Below, piece by piece: positions 1 through 8,972 of a stretch of 64,000 nt of DNA. A program made the translations under genes and the position numbers. The stretch spans positions 4,328,772 to 4,392,771 of the forward strand of contig CP007444.1 of the NCBI GenBank assembly GCA_000632805.1, in the 5' to 3' direction. The stretch comes from Dyella jiangningensis (lineage in GTDB: Bacteria; Pseudomonadota; Gammaproteobacteria; Xanthomonadales; Rhodanobacteraceae). Within the stretch, counting starts at the first letter, position 1; the number at the start of each line of letters is the position of its first letter. Under the pieces are notes generated by a model. The model was given only the letters and a program-made list of their open reading frames with translations. It did no database searches and was not told the origin of the DNA.

Positions 1-1839
1 ACGCCCCAGTTCGGAGGCGACCGTGGTGACTTCGGGAAACGAGCGCAACACCTCGCGCAGCTTGGGCGTGATCTTCGACGCTTCCTCGAACGAGATGGTG
101 TAAGGCATGGTCGCGCGCACCCACAGCGCCCCCTCGTCCAGCTGCGGCATGAACTCGGCGCCGATGCGAGGAATGAGCAGCAGCGAGAGCAACAGCACCA
201 CGGCCGAGGCAGCCGCTGTCATCCATGGATTGGCGAGGCAGGCATCGAGGCCTTTTGTGTAGACCGATTTGATGGCCTCGAAGATGCGGTTGCGCCGCTC
301 TTTCACGCCCTTGCGCATGAACACGGCACAGAGCACCGGCAGCAAGGTCAGCGTGATTACCAGGGAGCCGACGAGCGCGAAGATCATCGTGTCGGCCATG
401 GGCTTGAACAGCGTGCCCGACGGCCCGGACAACACGTAGATCGGCAGGAAGCTGACCACGATCACGGCCACCGCGTAGAACAACGGACGGTCTACTTCGG
501 CGGCGGCATCGCGAATGATGTCTTTGACATTGAACGGCGCGCCGCGCTGGTCGGCTATCTGTCTGAAGATGTTCTCCACCATGACCACGGCGGCATCAAC
601 GAGGATGCCGAAGTCGACCGCGCCGATCGACAACAGGTTGGCCGAGGCCCGTTGCACATCGAGGCATATGAAGGCGAACAGCAACGCCAGGGGAATGGTG
701 GTGGCGACGATCAGGCCCGCGCGGAAATCGTAGAGAAAGAAGATCAACACCACCACGACCAGCAACATGCCGCGGAGCAGGTTGTCTTCGACGATCTTCG
801 TGGTCAGTGCAATGAGGTCGGTGCGGTCATAGAACGGAACGACCTTGACGTCCTTCGGCAGGATCTCGTCGTTGAGCTGGCGGGTCTTCGCCTCGACCCG
901 CTTCAGGACGTCCTGGGTCTTTTCGCCGGTGCGCAGCAGGATCACACCTTCCACCGCGTCATCCTGCTTTTCGTAGCCGAACTCGCCCAAGCGCGGCGCG
1001 ATGCCGATGACAACGCGGCCGATGTCCTTCACCAGTACGGGCACGCCGTTGTGAACGGCCACCACCACGTTGCCGATGTCTTCCAGCGTCTCCATGCGGC
1101 CAGCGCCGCGCACGTAATAGAACTGTCCACCTTGCGAATAGAATCCGCCACCGGCATTGGCATTGTTGGCGCTGAGCGCTGCCTCCACCTGCACGGCAGA
1201 CAGGCCGACGGCGGCGATCTTGGTCTGGTCGAGCAGCACCTGGTACTGCATGGTGCCGCCGCCGAAGCCCGAATCGTCGGCTACGCCGGGCACGGCACGG
1301 TACTGCGGCTCGACGGTCCAGTCCTCGATGGTCTTGAGGTCCATCGGCGAGCGGTCGGAGCTTTGCAGTACGTAGCGATAGATCAGGCCTGACGGCGCCG
1401 ACAGCGGCGACACCGACGGCGTGACACCGCTGGGCAGGCTCAGGTCGCCCAGGCGGTTGAAAACTTCCTGCCGCGCGAAGTTGTTGTCCGTGCCCGTTTC
1501 AAAAGTGAGGATGACGTCGGACAAGCCATACAGCGAAATGGAGCGCGTCGTGGTGGTCTTGGGAACACCATTCATGCCCAGCTCGACCGGCACGGTGATC
1601 AGCCGCTCCACTTCTTCGGCGGCATGCCCGGGCCATTGCGTGATGACCTCCACGATGGGCGGCGAAAGATCCGGATAGGCATCCACCGGCAGGCGCTTCA
1701 ACGAGTGCGCGCCGGCACCTGTCAACAGGAGCGTCAGCAACAGGATGAGAAAAGGCTGCCCCAGCGACGCGGACACGACCCGGTTCATGATCGATGCCGT
1801 CCGCGAGGGCGACACGGCGGATGGAAGCTGATCGCTCAT
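1..1839 (-). CDS. heavy-metal efflux RND pump, inner-membrane subunit (CzcA/CusA family), C-terminus outside window
   Basis: Proton-driven inner-membrane pump of a tripartite cation exporter. The first 613 codons are present; the family is about 1,040 residues, so the second half lies beyond the left edge. A first membrane helix lies near residues 25-45 (F-L-I-L-L-L-T-L-L-L). Around residues 395-425 is the TM4 signature G-A-V-D-F-G-I-L-V-D-A-A-V-V-M-V-E-N, whose acidic residues are typical of metal-exporting (HME) RND proteins rather than drug pumps. The ATG overlaps the adaptor stop as ATGA, which fixes the start; an alternative ATG lies 17 codons in. It is third in the operon after the outer membrane factor and adaptor. 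The exact metal (Zn/Co/Cd/Ni or Cu/Ag) cannot be told; the TM4 form looks more Czc-like. Confidence 0.93.
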   Translation of the reverse strand, partial: MSDQLPSAVSPSRTASIMNRVVSASLGQPFLILLLTLLLTGAGAHSLKRLPVDAYPDLSPPIVEVITQWPGHAAEEVERLITVPVELGMNGVPKTTTTRSISLYGLSDVILTFETGTDNNFARQEVFNRLGDLSLPSGVTPSVSPLSAPSGLIYRYVLQSSDRSPMDLKTIEDWTVEPQYRAVPGVADDSGFGGGTMQYQVLLDQTKIAAVGLSAVQVEAALSANNANAGGGFYSQGGQFYYVRGAGRMETLEDIGNVVVAVHNGVPVLVKDIGRVVIGIAPRLGEFGYEKQDDAVEGVILLRTGEKTQDVLKRVEAKTRQLNDEILPKDVKVVPFYDRTDLIALTTKIVEDNLLRGMLLVVVVLIFFLYDFRAGLIVATTIPLALLFAFICLDVQRASANLLSIGAVDFGILVDAAVVMVENIFRQIADQRGAPFNVKDIIRDAAAEVDRPLFYAVAVIVVSFLPIYVLSGPSGTLFKPMADTMIFALVGSLVITLTLLPVLCAVFMRKGVKERRNRIFEAIKSVYTKGLDACLANPWMTAAASAVVLLLSLLLIPRIGAEFMPQLDEGALWVRATMPYTISFEEASKITPKLREVLRSFPEVTTVASELGR

Positions 1840-3026
1840 TGGTTTTGCATGAACTGGACGAAGATGCCGCCATCCACCACGACCTGCTCGCCGGCGTGCA
1901 GCCCGGCAGGAATGTCGAACTGGTCTCCCGTGCGATAACCCAGGGTGACGCGGCGCCGCGCGAAACTGCCGTCACGCTCGACGACATAGACAAAGGGCAG
2001 GTTCTCGTCGTCCCGAAGCAGCGCCGAGACCGGAACCAGCAGTCCATCGGTTTCCTGTTGCGAGTGAATCCGCACGTCGACGTAGGCCTGCTTCTTCAGC
2101 AGGCCTTGTGCGTTGTCCACCACGATGCGCACGGGCATCAGCCGCGTGTTCGGATCGATCATCGGCGAGATGCGGCTGACCGTGCCGACCAGATGCTGGG
2201 CGCCGACGCCCGTCGCGATATCCGCGGAGTCGCCCGGTTTCACCGATGCGGCGTCGGCCTCCGCGACCTGCGCCATCACCCACACATGCGAGATGTCGGC
2301 CACCGTAAAGCACGGCGTAGTGCCGGCCTGAAGAAGCTGCCCCGGCGTGATCTGCCGGTCGACCACGGTGCCGGTGGTGGGCGAGCGGATGACGCCATTG
2401 ATCGGCCCGATGGACTTGCCTTGTTCGATCGCCTTGATGACCTTGGGGTCGACGTTCAACGAGACCAGCGTTTTCATCGCGGCGTCGACATCCGCGTCTG
2501 CGTTGGCGGCATCGGCCTGCGCCTGGTCTTCCTCGCGCTTGGCGACGCCCTGATGCTCGACCAGATCCTTTTCCAGGTCGGCCAGGCGCCGCGCGGTGTG
2601 CGCAGTGGTCAACGCCTTGCGATACGCAGTGACGGCGGCGGCGTAGTCGGGCGAATCCACCGTGGCGAGCGCATCGCCTTGCTTGACGTGATCGCCGATG
2701 TCGACCAGCAAGCGCGATACCGGGCCGGATATCGGCGCCAGCACGGCCGTGGCGTGATCGTTGTTGAAATCCACGGAACCGGTTGCTTCCACGGTGCGGT
2801 GGTACCCGGCACGCACGACGTTGTAGAGCCGGATGTGGCTGCGCTGGTTGGGCGTCAGTGTCACGTTGACCGGCGTGGTGGACGCCGCTGGTGTGCTTTC
2901 GTCGCTTTTGCCGGAGCACGCGGCCACGCCGCACGTTGCCGCGAGCAGCAACGCCATGCCGATACGGCGCGCGCACGGTCGCTGCGGCCGCTTGGAAAGC
3001 GCCCCTTCTAACACTTCACTTTTCAT
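1836..3026 (-). CDS. RND efflux periplasmic adaptor (CzcB/CusB family), lipoprotein
   Basis: Membrane fusion protein linking the metal pump to the outer membrane factor. 396 residues. The N-terminus has a hydrophobic stretch (residues 24-36) ending in G-V-A-A-C (Cys37), a good lipobox, so it is probably anchored by lipid to the periplasmic face of the inner membrane. A biotinyl-lipoyl-like half (V-A-T-V-D-S-P-D-Y) is followed by an Ala/Asp/Glu-rich helical hairpin (about residues 130-200), a second lipoyl half with G-T-V-V-D-R, and a beta-barrel region with V-P-V-S-A-L-L near residue 335. It overlaps the upstream outer membrane factor by 11 bp and the downstream pump by 4 bp, indicating translational coupling. 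Confidence 0.93.
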   Translation of the reverse strand: MKSEVLEGALSKRPQRPCARRIGMALLLAATCGVAACSGKSDESTPAASTTPVNVTLTPNQRSHIRLYNVVRAGYHRTVEATGSVDFNNDHATAVLAPISGPVSRLLVDIGDHVKQGDALATVDSPDYAAAVTAYRKALTTAHTARRLADLEKDLVEHQGVAKREEDQAQADAANADADVDAAMKTLVSLNVDPKVIKAIEQGKSIGPINGVIRSPTTGTVVDRQITPGQLLQAGTTPCFTVADISHVWVMAQVAEADAASVKPGDSADIATGVGAQHLVGTVSRISPMIDPNTRLMPVRIVVDNAQGLLKKQAYVDVRIHSQQETDGLLVPVSALLRDDENLPFVYVVERDGSFARRRVTLGYRTGDQFDIPAGLHAGEQVVVDGGIFVQFMQNQ

Positions 3027-4527
3027 CGTTGTCCCGGGCTAGATCCGCGCGATTCCACCATCCACCGCCGAGGGCCTGGAACAGCGCCGCCGTGTCGGCA
3101 TATCGGCTGGCCTGGGCCTGCACCAGGGTGATGCGCGCTTGCTGGTATGACTGTTCCGCACTCAATAGCGAAAGGTAGTTGGCGTAACCGGCCTGCGATT
3201 GCCGCTGCGCCAGGTCCAGCGATCGCCTGGATGCCTCCTCGGCGGCGGCGGCGGCCTTCAGCCCGGCGGCGTCCTGGTCCAGCGCGACCAGCGAGTCGGC
3301 CACATTCTGGAACGCCCCCATCACCGTGCTGCGATATTGCTCGGCGGCCTGCACATAGGCCGCTTTCGCAGCGCGTTCCTGATGCAGCAGCGTGCCGCCC
3401 TGGAAGATCGGCGCCGTTATGTCAGCGCCAATGCCCCAGAAGCCGGTACCTGACGTGAAGAGTTGATTCATGGCCAACGCCGTGTTGCCCGCGTTGGCAC
3501 TCAACACGATGTTGGGCAGCCGATTGGCGACGGCAACGCCGATCTGCGCGCTGGCCGCATGCATGTTGGCCTCGGCCTGCAGTACGTCGGGTCGCTGCGC
3601 CACGAGTGTCGACGGGAGGCTGAGGGGGAGTTCCTGCGGCAGCTGGAGTTTGGACAGGTCGAATGACAGATCCGGTGCCTGCGAAGGATACTTTCCCACC
3701 AGCACGGCGAGCAGATCGCGTTGTTGCGCCAACTGCTTGAGCAGTGGCGGCAGCGTTGCGTTGACCTGGGCAAGCTGCGCCTCCTGGGCGGCTAGATCCG
3801 GGCCCCCGGCGTAACCCTTCGCGAACTGATCGCGAAGGATCTTCACCATGTGCGTGTTGATATCCACCAGCTCGCGCGTGGCATCCACCTGGGCCTGCAG
3901 CGACGCGAGCTGCACGGCGGCAGCCACCACGTTGGTGCTCAAGGTGATCTGCGTCGCGATCATCTGGTAGCGGACCGCCTGCTCCTGCGCCTTGACCGAC
4001 TCCGTCGTGCGACGGTTCAGGCCAAAAATATCCGGCGCATAGGAGACGCTGACCTGCGGGGTGAACAGGTTGTACTGAAAGGCGTTGGAGCTTGGCGTGG
4101 GCGCGATGGTCCCGGCCTGCCGCTGGCGACTGGCGGAAAACGACCCCGACACGTTGGGGTAGTAGCTGCCGCGTTGCGCCAGCACGTTCTCCCTCGCCAC
4201 CGACAGCGCGGCCTGCGCCGCCTTCAGGTCGTGATTGTTGGCGAGCGATTGTTCGATCAGTTCATTGAGGGGCGCGGAGTGGAACAGCGTCCACCAATCC
4301 CCTGGAATATCGCCGCCCGTCGCGAAGCGCTGCGCGTCGCCACCCGCCACGTGTTCGGTCGCCTCGGTAGTGGCGACCGGTTTGGCGGTGTACTGGCTGA
4401 CCTCGGGCGGCGCAGGGCGCTTGAAATCGGGCCCTACGGCGCAGCCTGCCATCAACGATGAGGCCAGTATCGCGACAAGCCACCGGCTACGCGGCAAGCA
4501 CGGTTGAACGGACCACGATACAGACAT
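3016..4527 (-). CDS. RND efflux outer membrane factor (NodT/CzcC family), lipoprotein
   Basis: TolC-like outer-membrane channel of the metal efflux system, 503 residues from the ATG at 4527. That start was chosen because it gives a compact signal peptide ending in L-M-A-G-C (Cys29) followed by A-V-G-P-D-F, the classic NodT lipoprotein beginning; the frame stays open 67 codons further upstream without family character. Two repeated TolC-type halves are visible, with R-P-D-V-L-Q-A-E near residue 315 marking the start of the second. First gene of a three-gene operon with overlapping frames; no two-component metal sensor is seen next to it. Confidence 0.92.
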   Translation of the reverse strand: MSVSWSVQPCLPRSRWLVAILASSLMAGCAVGPDFKRPAPPEVSQYTAKPVATTEATEHVAGGDAQRFATGGDIPGDWWTLFHSAPLNELIEQSLANNHDLKAAQAALSVARENVLAQRGSYYPNVSGSFSASRQRQAGTIAPTPSSNAFQYNLFTPQVSVSYAPDIFGLNRRTTESVKAQEQAVRYQMIATQITLSTNVVAAAVQLASLQAQVDATRELVDINTHMVKILRDQFAKGYAGGPDLAAQEAQLAQVNATLPPLLKQLAQQRDLLAVLVGKYPSQAPDLSFDLSKLQLPQELPLSLPSTLVAQRPDVLQAEANMHAASAQIGVAVANRLPNIVLSANAGNTALAMNQLFTSGTGFWGIGADITAPIFQGGTLLHQERAAKAAYVQAAEQYRSTVMGAFQNVADSLVALDQDAAGLKAAAAAEEASRRSLDLAQRQSQAGYANYLSLLSAEQSYQQARITLVQAQASRYADTAALFQALGGGWWNRADLARDNDEK

Positions 4528-4967
4528 AGCCAGAACGATTCTCTCTGCCGAACTCCATGATCCAGGCGAAAGCGGCCCCGCAGCGTCGCCCTCGATCATC
4601 GCGCCCGGCCATGCCTCAACCCTCCCATGCGCAGATATAGCACAGGCGCGACGATCATCCTTCAGACGCGCGGCGAAAGTTCTCGCGATGGCGCGGCCCG
4701 GCGATGGTGTCTGGCGTTTCGCGCGCATGCCGTCGTTCTAACGTTGGGGCAGGCGACACCGAGGTCTGCTCCGGATCGAAAGCAGATCGTGAGGATCAGG
4801 TTTAGACATCTGCACGGCCGTGCTTTCCGGCGGCACCAGGCATGCTCAAGAGACGCCTTAAGTACGCCCGACGTTGTCGCCCAGATCCAACCGAGTCGAA
4901 CTTCCTCGTGGCGTTACCGCAGCAGCATCGCGCCAATCACAAAAGCATTCCAACTGACGGGAACCCC
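4528..4967. other. 440-bp intergenic region upstream of the metal efflux operon
   Basis: Separates the M24 peptidase stop from the outer membrane factor start. Because the efflux operon begins at 4527, its promoter must lie here or further upstream, but I see no convincing -35/-10 pair or long palindrome that could be named a metal-regulator operator. No small gene with a ribosome binding site and typical codon usage was recognised. Confidence 0.5.
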
Positions 4968-6251
4968 TCAGATCGGATCGTCGATCGACTTGGCAAGCTC
5001 GGTGAAAAGCTTCGGGCCGGTTTCGGTCATGTGCCAGCAGTCTTCGAGGCGGATGCCGAATTCACCGGGGATGTAGAGGCCCGGTTCGTCGGAGAAGCAC
5101 ATGCCAGCGGCCAGCGGCGTGGCGTCACCGTGAACGAGGTAGGGCGACTCATGGCCGTCCAAACCGATGCCGTGGCCGGTGCGATGGGGAAGGCCCGGCA
5201 GATGGTAGCCGGGGCCCCAGCCTTCTTTTTCATAGTAGGCGCGCACGGCGTCGTCGATGCTGCCCACCGGATTACCAAGCTTGGCGGTAGCCAGGGCGAT
5301 CTCCTGGCCGCGCTTGACGGTGTCCCATACCTTTCGCTGTTTTGCCGTCGGCTGGCCCACCACCCAGGTACGCGAGATGTCCGACTGATAGCCATGCACC
5401 GCGCAGCCCACGTCCATCAGGATCACCGAGCCTTCGTGCAAGGTCTCCGGCTTGTGCGAACCGTGTGGGTAGGCACTGGCCTCGTTGATCAGCACCAGGG
5501 CGAACTCCGGCGCACCGCCCAAGGCGACGGTGGCGGCGTTCATCATGCTGGCGATCTCATCGGGGCGCATGCCGGCGCGAACATTGCCATGCACGTAGCG
5601 CAGCGCCGCCAGGGTGACGTCGTTGGCGGTTTGCATGAGCGCGAGTTCGGCCGGTGACTTGATCAGGCGAACGGCCTTGACGAGCGCATCGCCGGAAACC
5701 ACCTGGTAGGCGCCCGCGCTTGCTTCGCGCACGCCGTCGACGATGAACAGCCGCGTGGTGGCTTCGAAGGCGATGGAACCGGAAGTCACGCCGCGGTCGC
5801 GAAGCGCGCCCACCAGACGGGCAAACGGGCTCTCGTGTTCGTTCCAGGGCCGCACGTCGCCATGCACTGCCAGGGTCTCCCGGACCGACGGCTCCTCGAA
5901 GGCCGGAGTCACCACGACAATGTCACCCCGCGCCGGGATCACGGCGGCGGTCGTACGCTCCGAGCGGTGCCATTGAATGCCGGTGAAATAGTCCAGGCTG
6001 GAGCCCGACTCCAGGATCAGGGCGCCGATCTTCTGGTCCACCATCAGCTTCTGCAACTTGGCGATTCGCGCCATGCGCTCTTCGACCGAGATCGGCTTGG
6101 CGCCGGTCGTCATGGAGGTCAGGCCGGCGAGTCCATTGGGCGAGGCCGCTGCTGCAGGCGCAGCGTACGCGCGACGACCGGCAAACAGGACACCAGTGGA
6201 TACGGCAGCGGTGGCGGCTACAGCTCCAGTGAGGAATTCGCGGCGACGCAT
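4968..6251 (-). CDS. M24 family metallopeptidase (Xaa-Pro aminopeptidase-like), Tat-exported
   Basis: Creatinase-fold enzyme expected to release N-terminal residues before proline. 427 residues. The N-terminus has a twin-arginine signal (R-R-R-E-F-L-T-G at residues 2-9, then a hydrophobic alanine-rich stretch and A-Y-A at 28-30), so it probably folds in the cytoplasm and is exported. The five dinuclear metal ligands are all visible: Asp280 and Asp291 (D-V-G...S-D-I-S-R), His360 (H-R-T-G-H-G-I-G), Glu389 (S-D-E-P-G) and Glu403 (R-L-E-D). An N-terminal creatinase domain (about 55-190) precedes the catalytic one. Monocistronic by spacing. Exported prolidase-like enzymes are common in xanthomonads; natural substrate unknown. 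Confidence 0.93.
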   Translation of the reverse strand: MRRREFLTGAVAATAAVSTGVLFAGRRAYAAPAAAASPNGLAGLTSMTTGAKPISVEERMARIAKLQKLMVDQKIGALILESGSSLDYFTGIQWHRSERTTAAVIPARGDIVVVTPAFEEPSVRETLAVHGDVRPWNEHESPFARLVGALRDRGVTSGSIAFEATTRLFIVDGVREASAGAYQVVSGDALVKAVRLIKSPAELALMQTANDVTLAALRYVHGNVRAGMRPDEIASMMNAATVALGGAPEFALVLINEASAYPHGSHKPETLHEGSVILMDVGCAVHGYQSDISRTWVVGQPTAKQRKVWDTVKRGQEIALATAKLGNPVGSIDDAVRAYYEKEGWGPGYHLPGLPHRTGHGIGLDGHESPYLVHGDATPLAAGMCFSDEPGLYIPGEFGIRLEDCWHMTETGPKLFTELAKSIDDPI

Positions 6252-6447
6252 GGGGGCTCCGGACCGTTAAAAGGTGTCCCGCAGTATGAGGCCGGAATCG
6301 GCAACGCGACTACTGGCCAGCTTGTGCCGAATAGCCCTTGCGCTGATACCTCGATATGGTCCAGCGAATGGATACGCCCATACACAATGCTCGTGTTCCA
6401 GCTCTATATGCCAGGTCGGGGCGGGACATCATCGATGACAGCCATGA

Positions 6448-7053
6448 TCAGTACGCCGGACAGCTCGACTTCTCAATGGGCTGCGGTACGCCGCCACCGG
6501 TATGCATGAGAAAAACGGGCCTGCCCTCCGAATCCGAGCCCTTGTAGAGCCCGTAAAGACTCGCCGACGTGATCGGCTGTGCGATGGGTATGGTGCTTGT
6601 TACGTACCGATTGCCTGCTCGCGATGGATAGGCGTAGGTGCGCGCGGCCTGTCCCGCATAGCGACTCAAGCCATTGGCGATCTTGATACGCAGCCCGCTA
6701 CTGATGGTCTGTAGCTCCTCATTCGTCGCGCGCTTCAGCACCACGCCGGAACCGAGCGGATTGCTTTCATCGATCAGCTGATACGTACCTGCGCCATTGG
6801 CGCGTACTTCGTAATAGTGGGGCGAGCGACCTGTCGTCGTGGCAAAGCACCCCACGAAACCGTCCGAGTCCCGATCTTCAATGTGGGTTGCCTGGACATT
6901 GGCTCCTTCGCACGGTGAATCCTGGTACGTGACGGCGCCAGCTTTGTTGCATTTGTAGATGTCCGCCCTTGCGCACGCCGGCGCCGCGGAAGCAAGAAGC
7001 ATGATGAGTGCGAATGAAACCTTGGCGTTTCCCTTGCCAGTCGATAGCGCCAC
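6448..7053 (-). CDS. DUF4124 domain-containing exported protein
   Basis: 201 residues with a Sec-type signal peptide (hydrophobic residues 13-29, A-R-A end). Directly after it comes the DUF4124 hallmark I-Y-K-C-N-K-A-G-A-V-T-Y-Q-D-S-P-C, with a cysteine pair likely to form a disulfide in the periplasm. The remainder (residues 60-201) has no motif I recognise. The start is GTG at 7053, supported by a GGGGA ribosome binding site three bases upstream; no ATG in frame gives a full signal peptide. DUF4124 proteins are abundant in xanthomonads and of unknown role. Confidence 0.8.
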   Translation of the reverse strand: MALSTGKGNAKVSFALIMLLASAAPACARADIYKCNKAGAVTYQDSPCEGANVQATHIEDRDSDGFVGCFATTTGRSPHYYEVRANGAGTYQLIDESNPLGSGVVLKRATNEELQTISSGLRIKIANGLSRYAGQAARTYAYPSRAGNRYVTSTIPIAQPITSASLYGLYKGSDSEGRPVFLMHTGGGVPQPIEKSSCPAY

Positions 7054-7437
7054 AACTGTCCCCGAAACAGATGTTGGTATGCCGCCCCAAGCGTCTCAGA
7101 CGATGGGCTCCCCTGAACGACGTCTTGGGCGGGATGGTATCCAATGTCCGTGGCGAGCCGAAATGCCGAACACTGCCTCGGCCGCATGTTCTTTCGGCGC
7201 GATGCCCAGGCGAGGTCCCGGCCGATTCCAGTGCCCGCCCTTCTCCCACCTTTTTCGGTTGAAGACTATCTGTCGACAGCCATACCCCCATGGCGCTGCG
7301 CACCGGCCAAAGGCCGTGCTAGCTTGATGCCAGGGCACAGTGCGCGGCCGGTGACGACATCGCCCGGGCAGCACTTCAAGGTCGTCGGCAAGGATTGCCC
7401 GTGGTTGCGTTAACTCCGACCGACACGAGGGGGCCGC
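7054..7437. other. 384-bp divergent intergenic region
   Basis: Lies between the minus-strand DUF4124 gene and the plus-strand gene at 7438, so it should hold two divergent promoters. No strong sigma-70 pair, palindrome or RNA gene stood out. Short open frames here lack ribosome binding sites and codon bias. Confidence 0.4.
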
Positions 7438-7827
7438 ATGGGACACGACAAGACACGTTCGGACGTTACGGTCGGCAACGTGGACTGGGATGATCCTCAG
7501 ATCAACCATCTCCTGAAGAAGGTCGACGGCTGGAACATCGACCACCGGAGTCACCTGCCGCCAAAGCACGTGCTTATCCGCGTCACCTGCGGATGGAGCG
7601 CCAGTGAGGCCAGCAAGCCGGCATTGCTGATATCCGACGGCGACGGCGTCATGGTGCTGGCCACGCGTTTTCCCCTCCCGCACGGCGAAGAAGTGCAGGT
7701 GAACAGCGAGGCAGCCGGCACCTCGCGGACACGGTGGGGTGTGGTCATCGAAGAACGCGAGGGCCTGCGCGGCGAAGACCGTGTTGAGGGCGTATTCCTG
7801 AACTGGTTGCGCATCCGATTGCGTTAG
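7438..7827 (+). CDS. hypothetical protein, possibly a degenerate PilZ-like domain
   Basis: 129 residues, no signal peptide or membrane segment, so probably cytoplasmic. A GAGGGGG ribosome binding site lies just before the ATG. Residues 45-125 have a beta-rich pattern (L-I-S-D-G-D-G-V-M-V, P-L-P-H-G-E-E-V-Q-V, W-G-V-V-I, E-G-V-F-L-N-W-L) that resembles the barrel of PilZ domains, but the RxxxR and D/NxSxxG c-di-GMP binding motifs are not cleanly present. A PilZ assignment is therefore only a suggestion. Codon usage matches its neighbours. Confidence 0.6.
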   Translation: MGHDKTRSDVTVGNVDWDDPQINHLLKKVDGWNIDHRSHLPPKHVLIRVTCGWSASEASKPALLISDGDGVMVLATRFPLPHGEEVQVNSEAAGTSRTRWGVVIEEREGLRGEDRVEGVFLNWLRIRLR

Positions 7828-7881
7828 CTGCAGAGAAGCGAGGCATGCCGGTTGGCGGGCAGGCCTCCAATGGCAGCGTGC

Positions 7882-8610
7882 CTAAACCGCCTGCGGCGTT
7901 GCCAATGCTTCGACGAGCCTGGGGGGATCGGTGCTGACCGCCGCCGACAAGGCGTCCGGCTTGTCGGCATAGAGAAGTACCCAGCGGCGAGGGCAAATCG
8001 GTCGCCGGGAGCTTTTCATCTCCACTGAGGTCACCGCTTCGGGCCATAGCTCGACAGCGAGATTGGGGGAGTCGTATCCGCTCGCAAGAACGAACTGGTC
8101 GCGGGCAACGCCTTGCTCGGCCATCCATTCGTGTCGTGTCCCCGGGATGACCAGCAGTCTCTTGATGGCAGCTTTCGGCACAACGCCGCTGAGGCGTACG
8201 CCGCCACCTATCCAAAGGGCATCACCGCTGACGACATGAGGTAATGCGCACAAAGCACTTTTGACGGCCATCACCCAGCCCAGACCCATCAAGCCCGTGG
8301 CAGCGACAACCGCATGAATGAGCAAGGGATGGGACGGGTGAACAAGGGCCACGACGACGAGAGAAAGCGGGACGTCGCCGCACAGTCCAACAAGCAAGAG
8401 CGGAACCAGGATGGCGGATACCGGGCCATGCGCGACTGAAAAACGGTCTCCGGCCGGGTAGGTCTCTGCGATCCGTGCGCTGGGTCGCCGCCTGCGCGCG
8501 AGGATGGCAGCGCATTCCAGCCAAAGGTTCGGTAAATCGGGGATCGGCTTCAAGGCGGACATCCAGGACATGTTAGACGGCAAGGCGCGCGTGGGGCCAA
8601 AGCCGGACAT
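7882..8610 (-). CDS. hypothetical membrane protein
   Basis: 242 residues. An N-terminal segment (W-L-E-C-A-A-I-L-A-R-R-R-R) is followed by two or three membrane helices between about residues 60 and 130 (I-L-V-P-L-L-L-V-G-L; L-S-L-V-V-V-A-L-V; V-A-A-T-G-L-M-G-L-G-W), then a soluble C-terminal half of about 110 residues with P-K-A-A-I-K-R-L-L-V-I-P-G-T-R and a tryptophan-containing tail. I do not recognise the family. It is transcribed away from the plus-strand glycosyltransferase relic and converges with the gene at 7438. Confidence 0.65.
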   Translation of the reverse strand: MSGFGPTRALPSNMSWMSALKPIPDLPNLWLECAAILARRRRPSARIAETYPAGDRFSVAHGPVSAILVPLLLVGLCGDVPLSLVVVALVHPSHPLLIHAVVAATGLMGLGWVMAVKSALCALPHVVSGDALWIGGGVRLSGVVPKAAIKRLLVIPGTRHEWMAEQGVARDQFVLASGYDSPNLAVELWPEAVTSVEMKSSRRPICPRRWVLLYADKPDALSAAVSTDPPRLVEALATPQAV

Positions 8611-8659
8611 TGGCTATCTTAAGAAAGCACGAGAATCGCCGCCCGGTTGAAGCGAGTGG

Positions 8660-8920
8660 CTTGGGTGGTCCTCCTCTTTCGACCTGCTGCGGTGGGTGCT
8701 CATCGCCTGGTGCGTGATTCACCTGAGGCGCGATGAGGAGCCACGCTGGTGGCTGGCGATTGGCGCTATCGCCGGCCTTGCACTGCAGACCAAATACTCG
8801 ATCGCGTTTGAGCTTGCCGGCGTACTGGTCGGCATGCAGCTGACCGACGCACGGCGGCATCTGGCAAACGCATGGTTCTGGGCCGGTGGTGGCGTCGCGC
8901 TGCTGCGACCATGGCTTGGC
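8660..8920 (+). pseudogene. remnant of an ArnT/PMT-like (GT39) membrane glycosyltransferase
   Basis: An open stretch reads F-D-L-L-R-W-V-L-I-A-W-C-V-I-H-L, then D-E-E-P-R-W-W-L-A-I-G-A and G-L-A-L-Q-T-K-Y-S-I, patterns I associate with the middle membrane segments of GT39 lipid-linked sugar transferases. Such proteins are about 500 residues; only about 85 residues are left, with no start signal, no N-terminal catalytic loop and no C-terminal domain. Beyond about 8920 the reading becomes unrelated sequence. It sits between the ends of two minus-strand genes, consistent with a deletion relic. Confidence 0.6.
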
Positions 8921-8972
8921 TTGATGGCAACGTCGACATGTGTCGGCAGCCTCCTTCGACACCGTCATCGCA

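Noticed and set aside
1499..2047. 182-codon minus-strand frame overlapping the adaptor/pump junction
   Set aside because: It is out of frame with both the adaptor and the pump, which are joined by a clean ATGA overlap.
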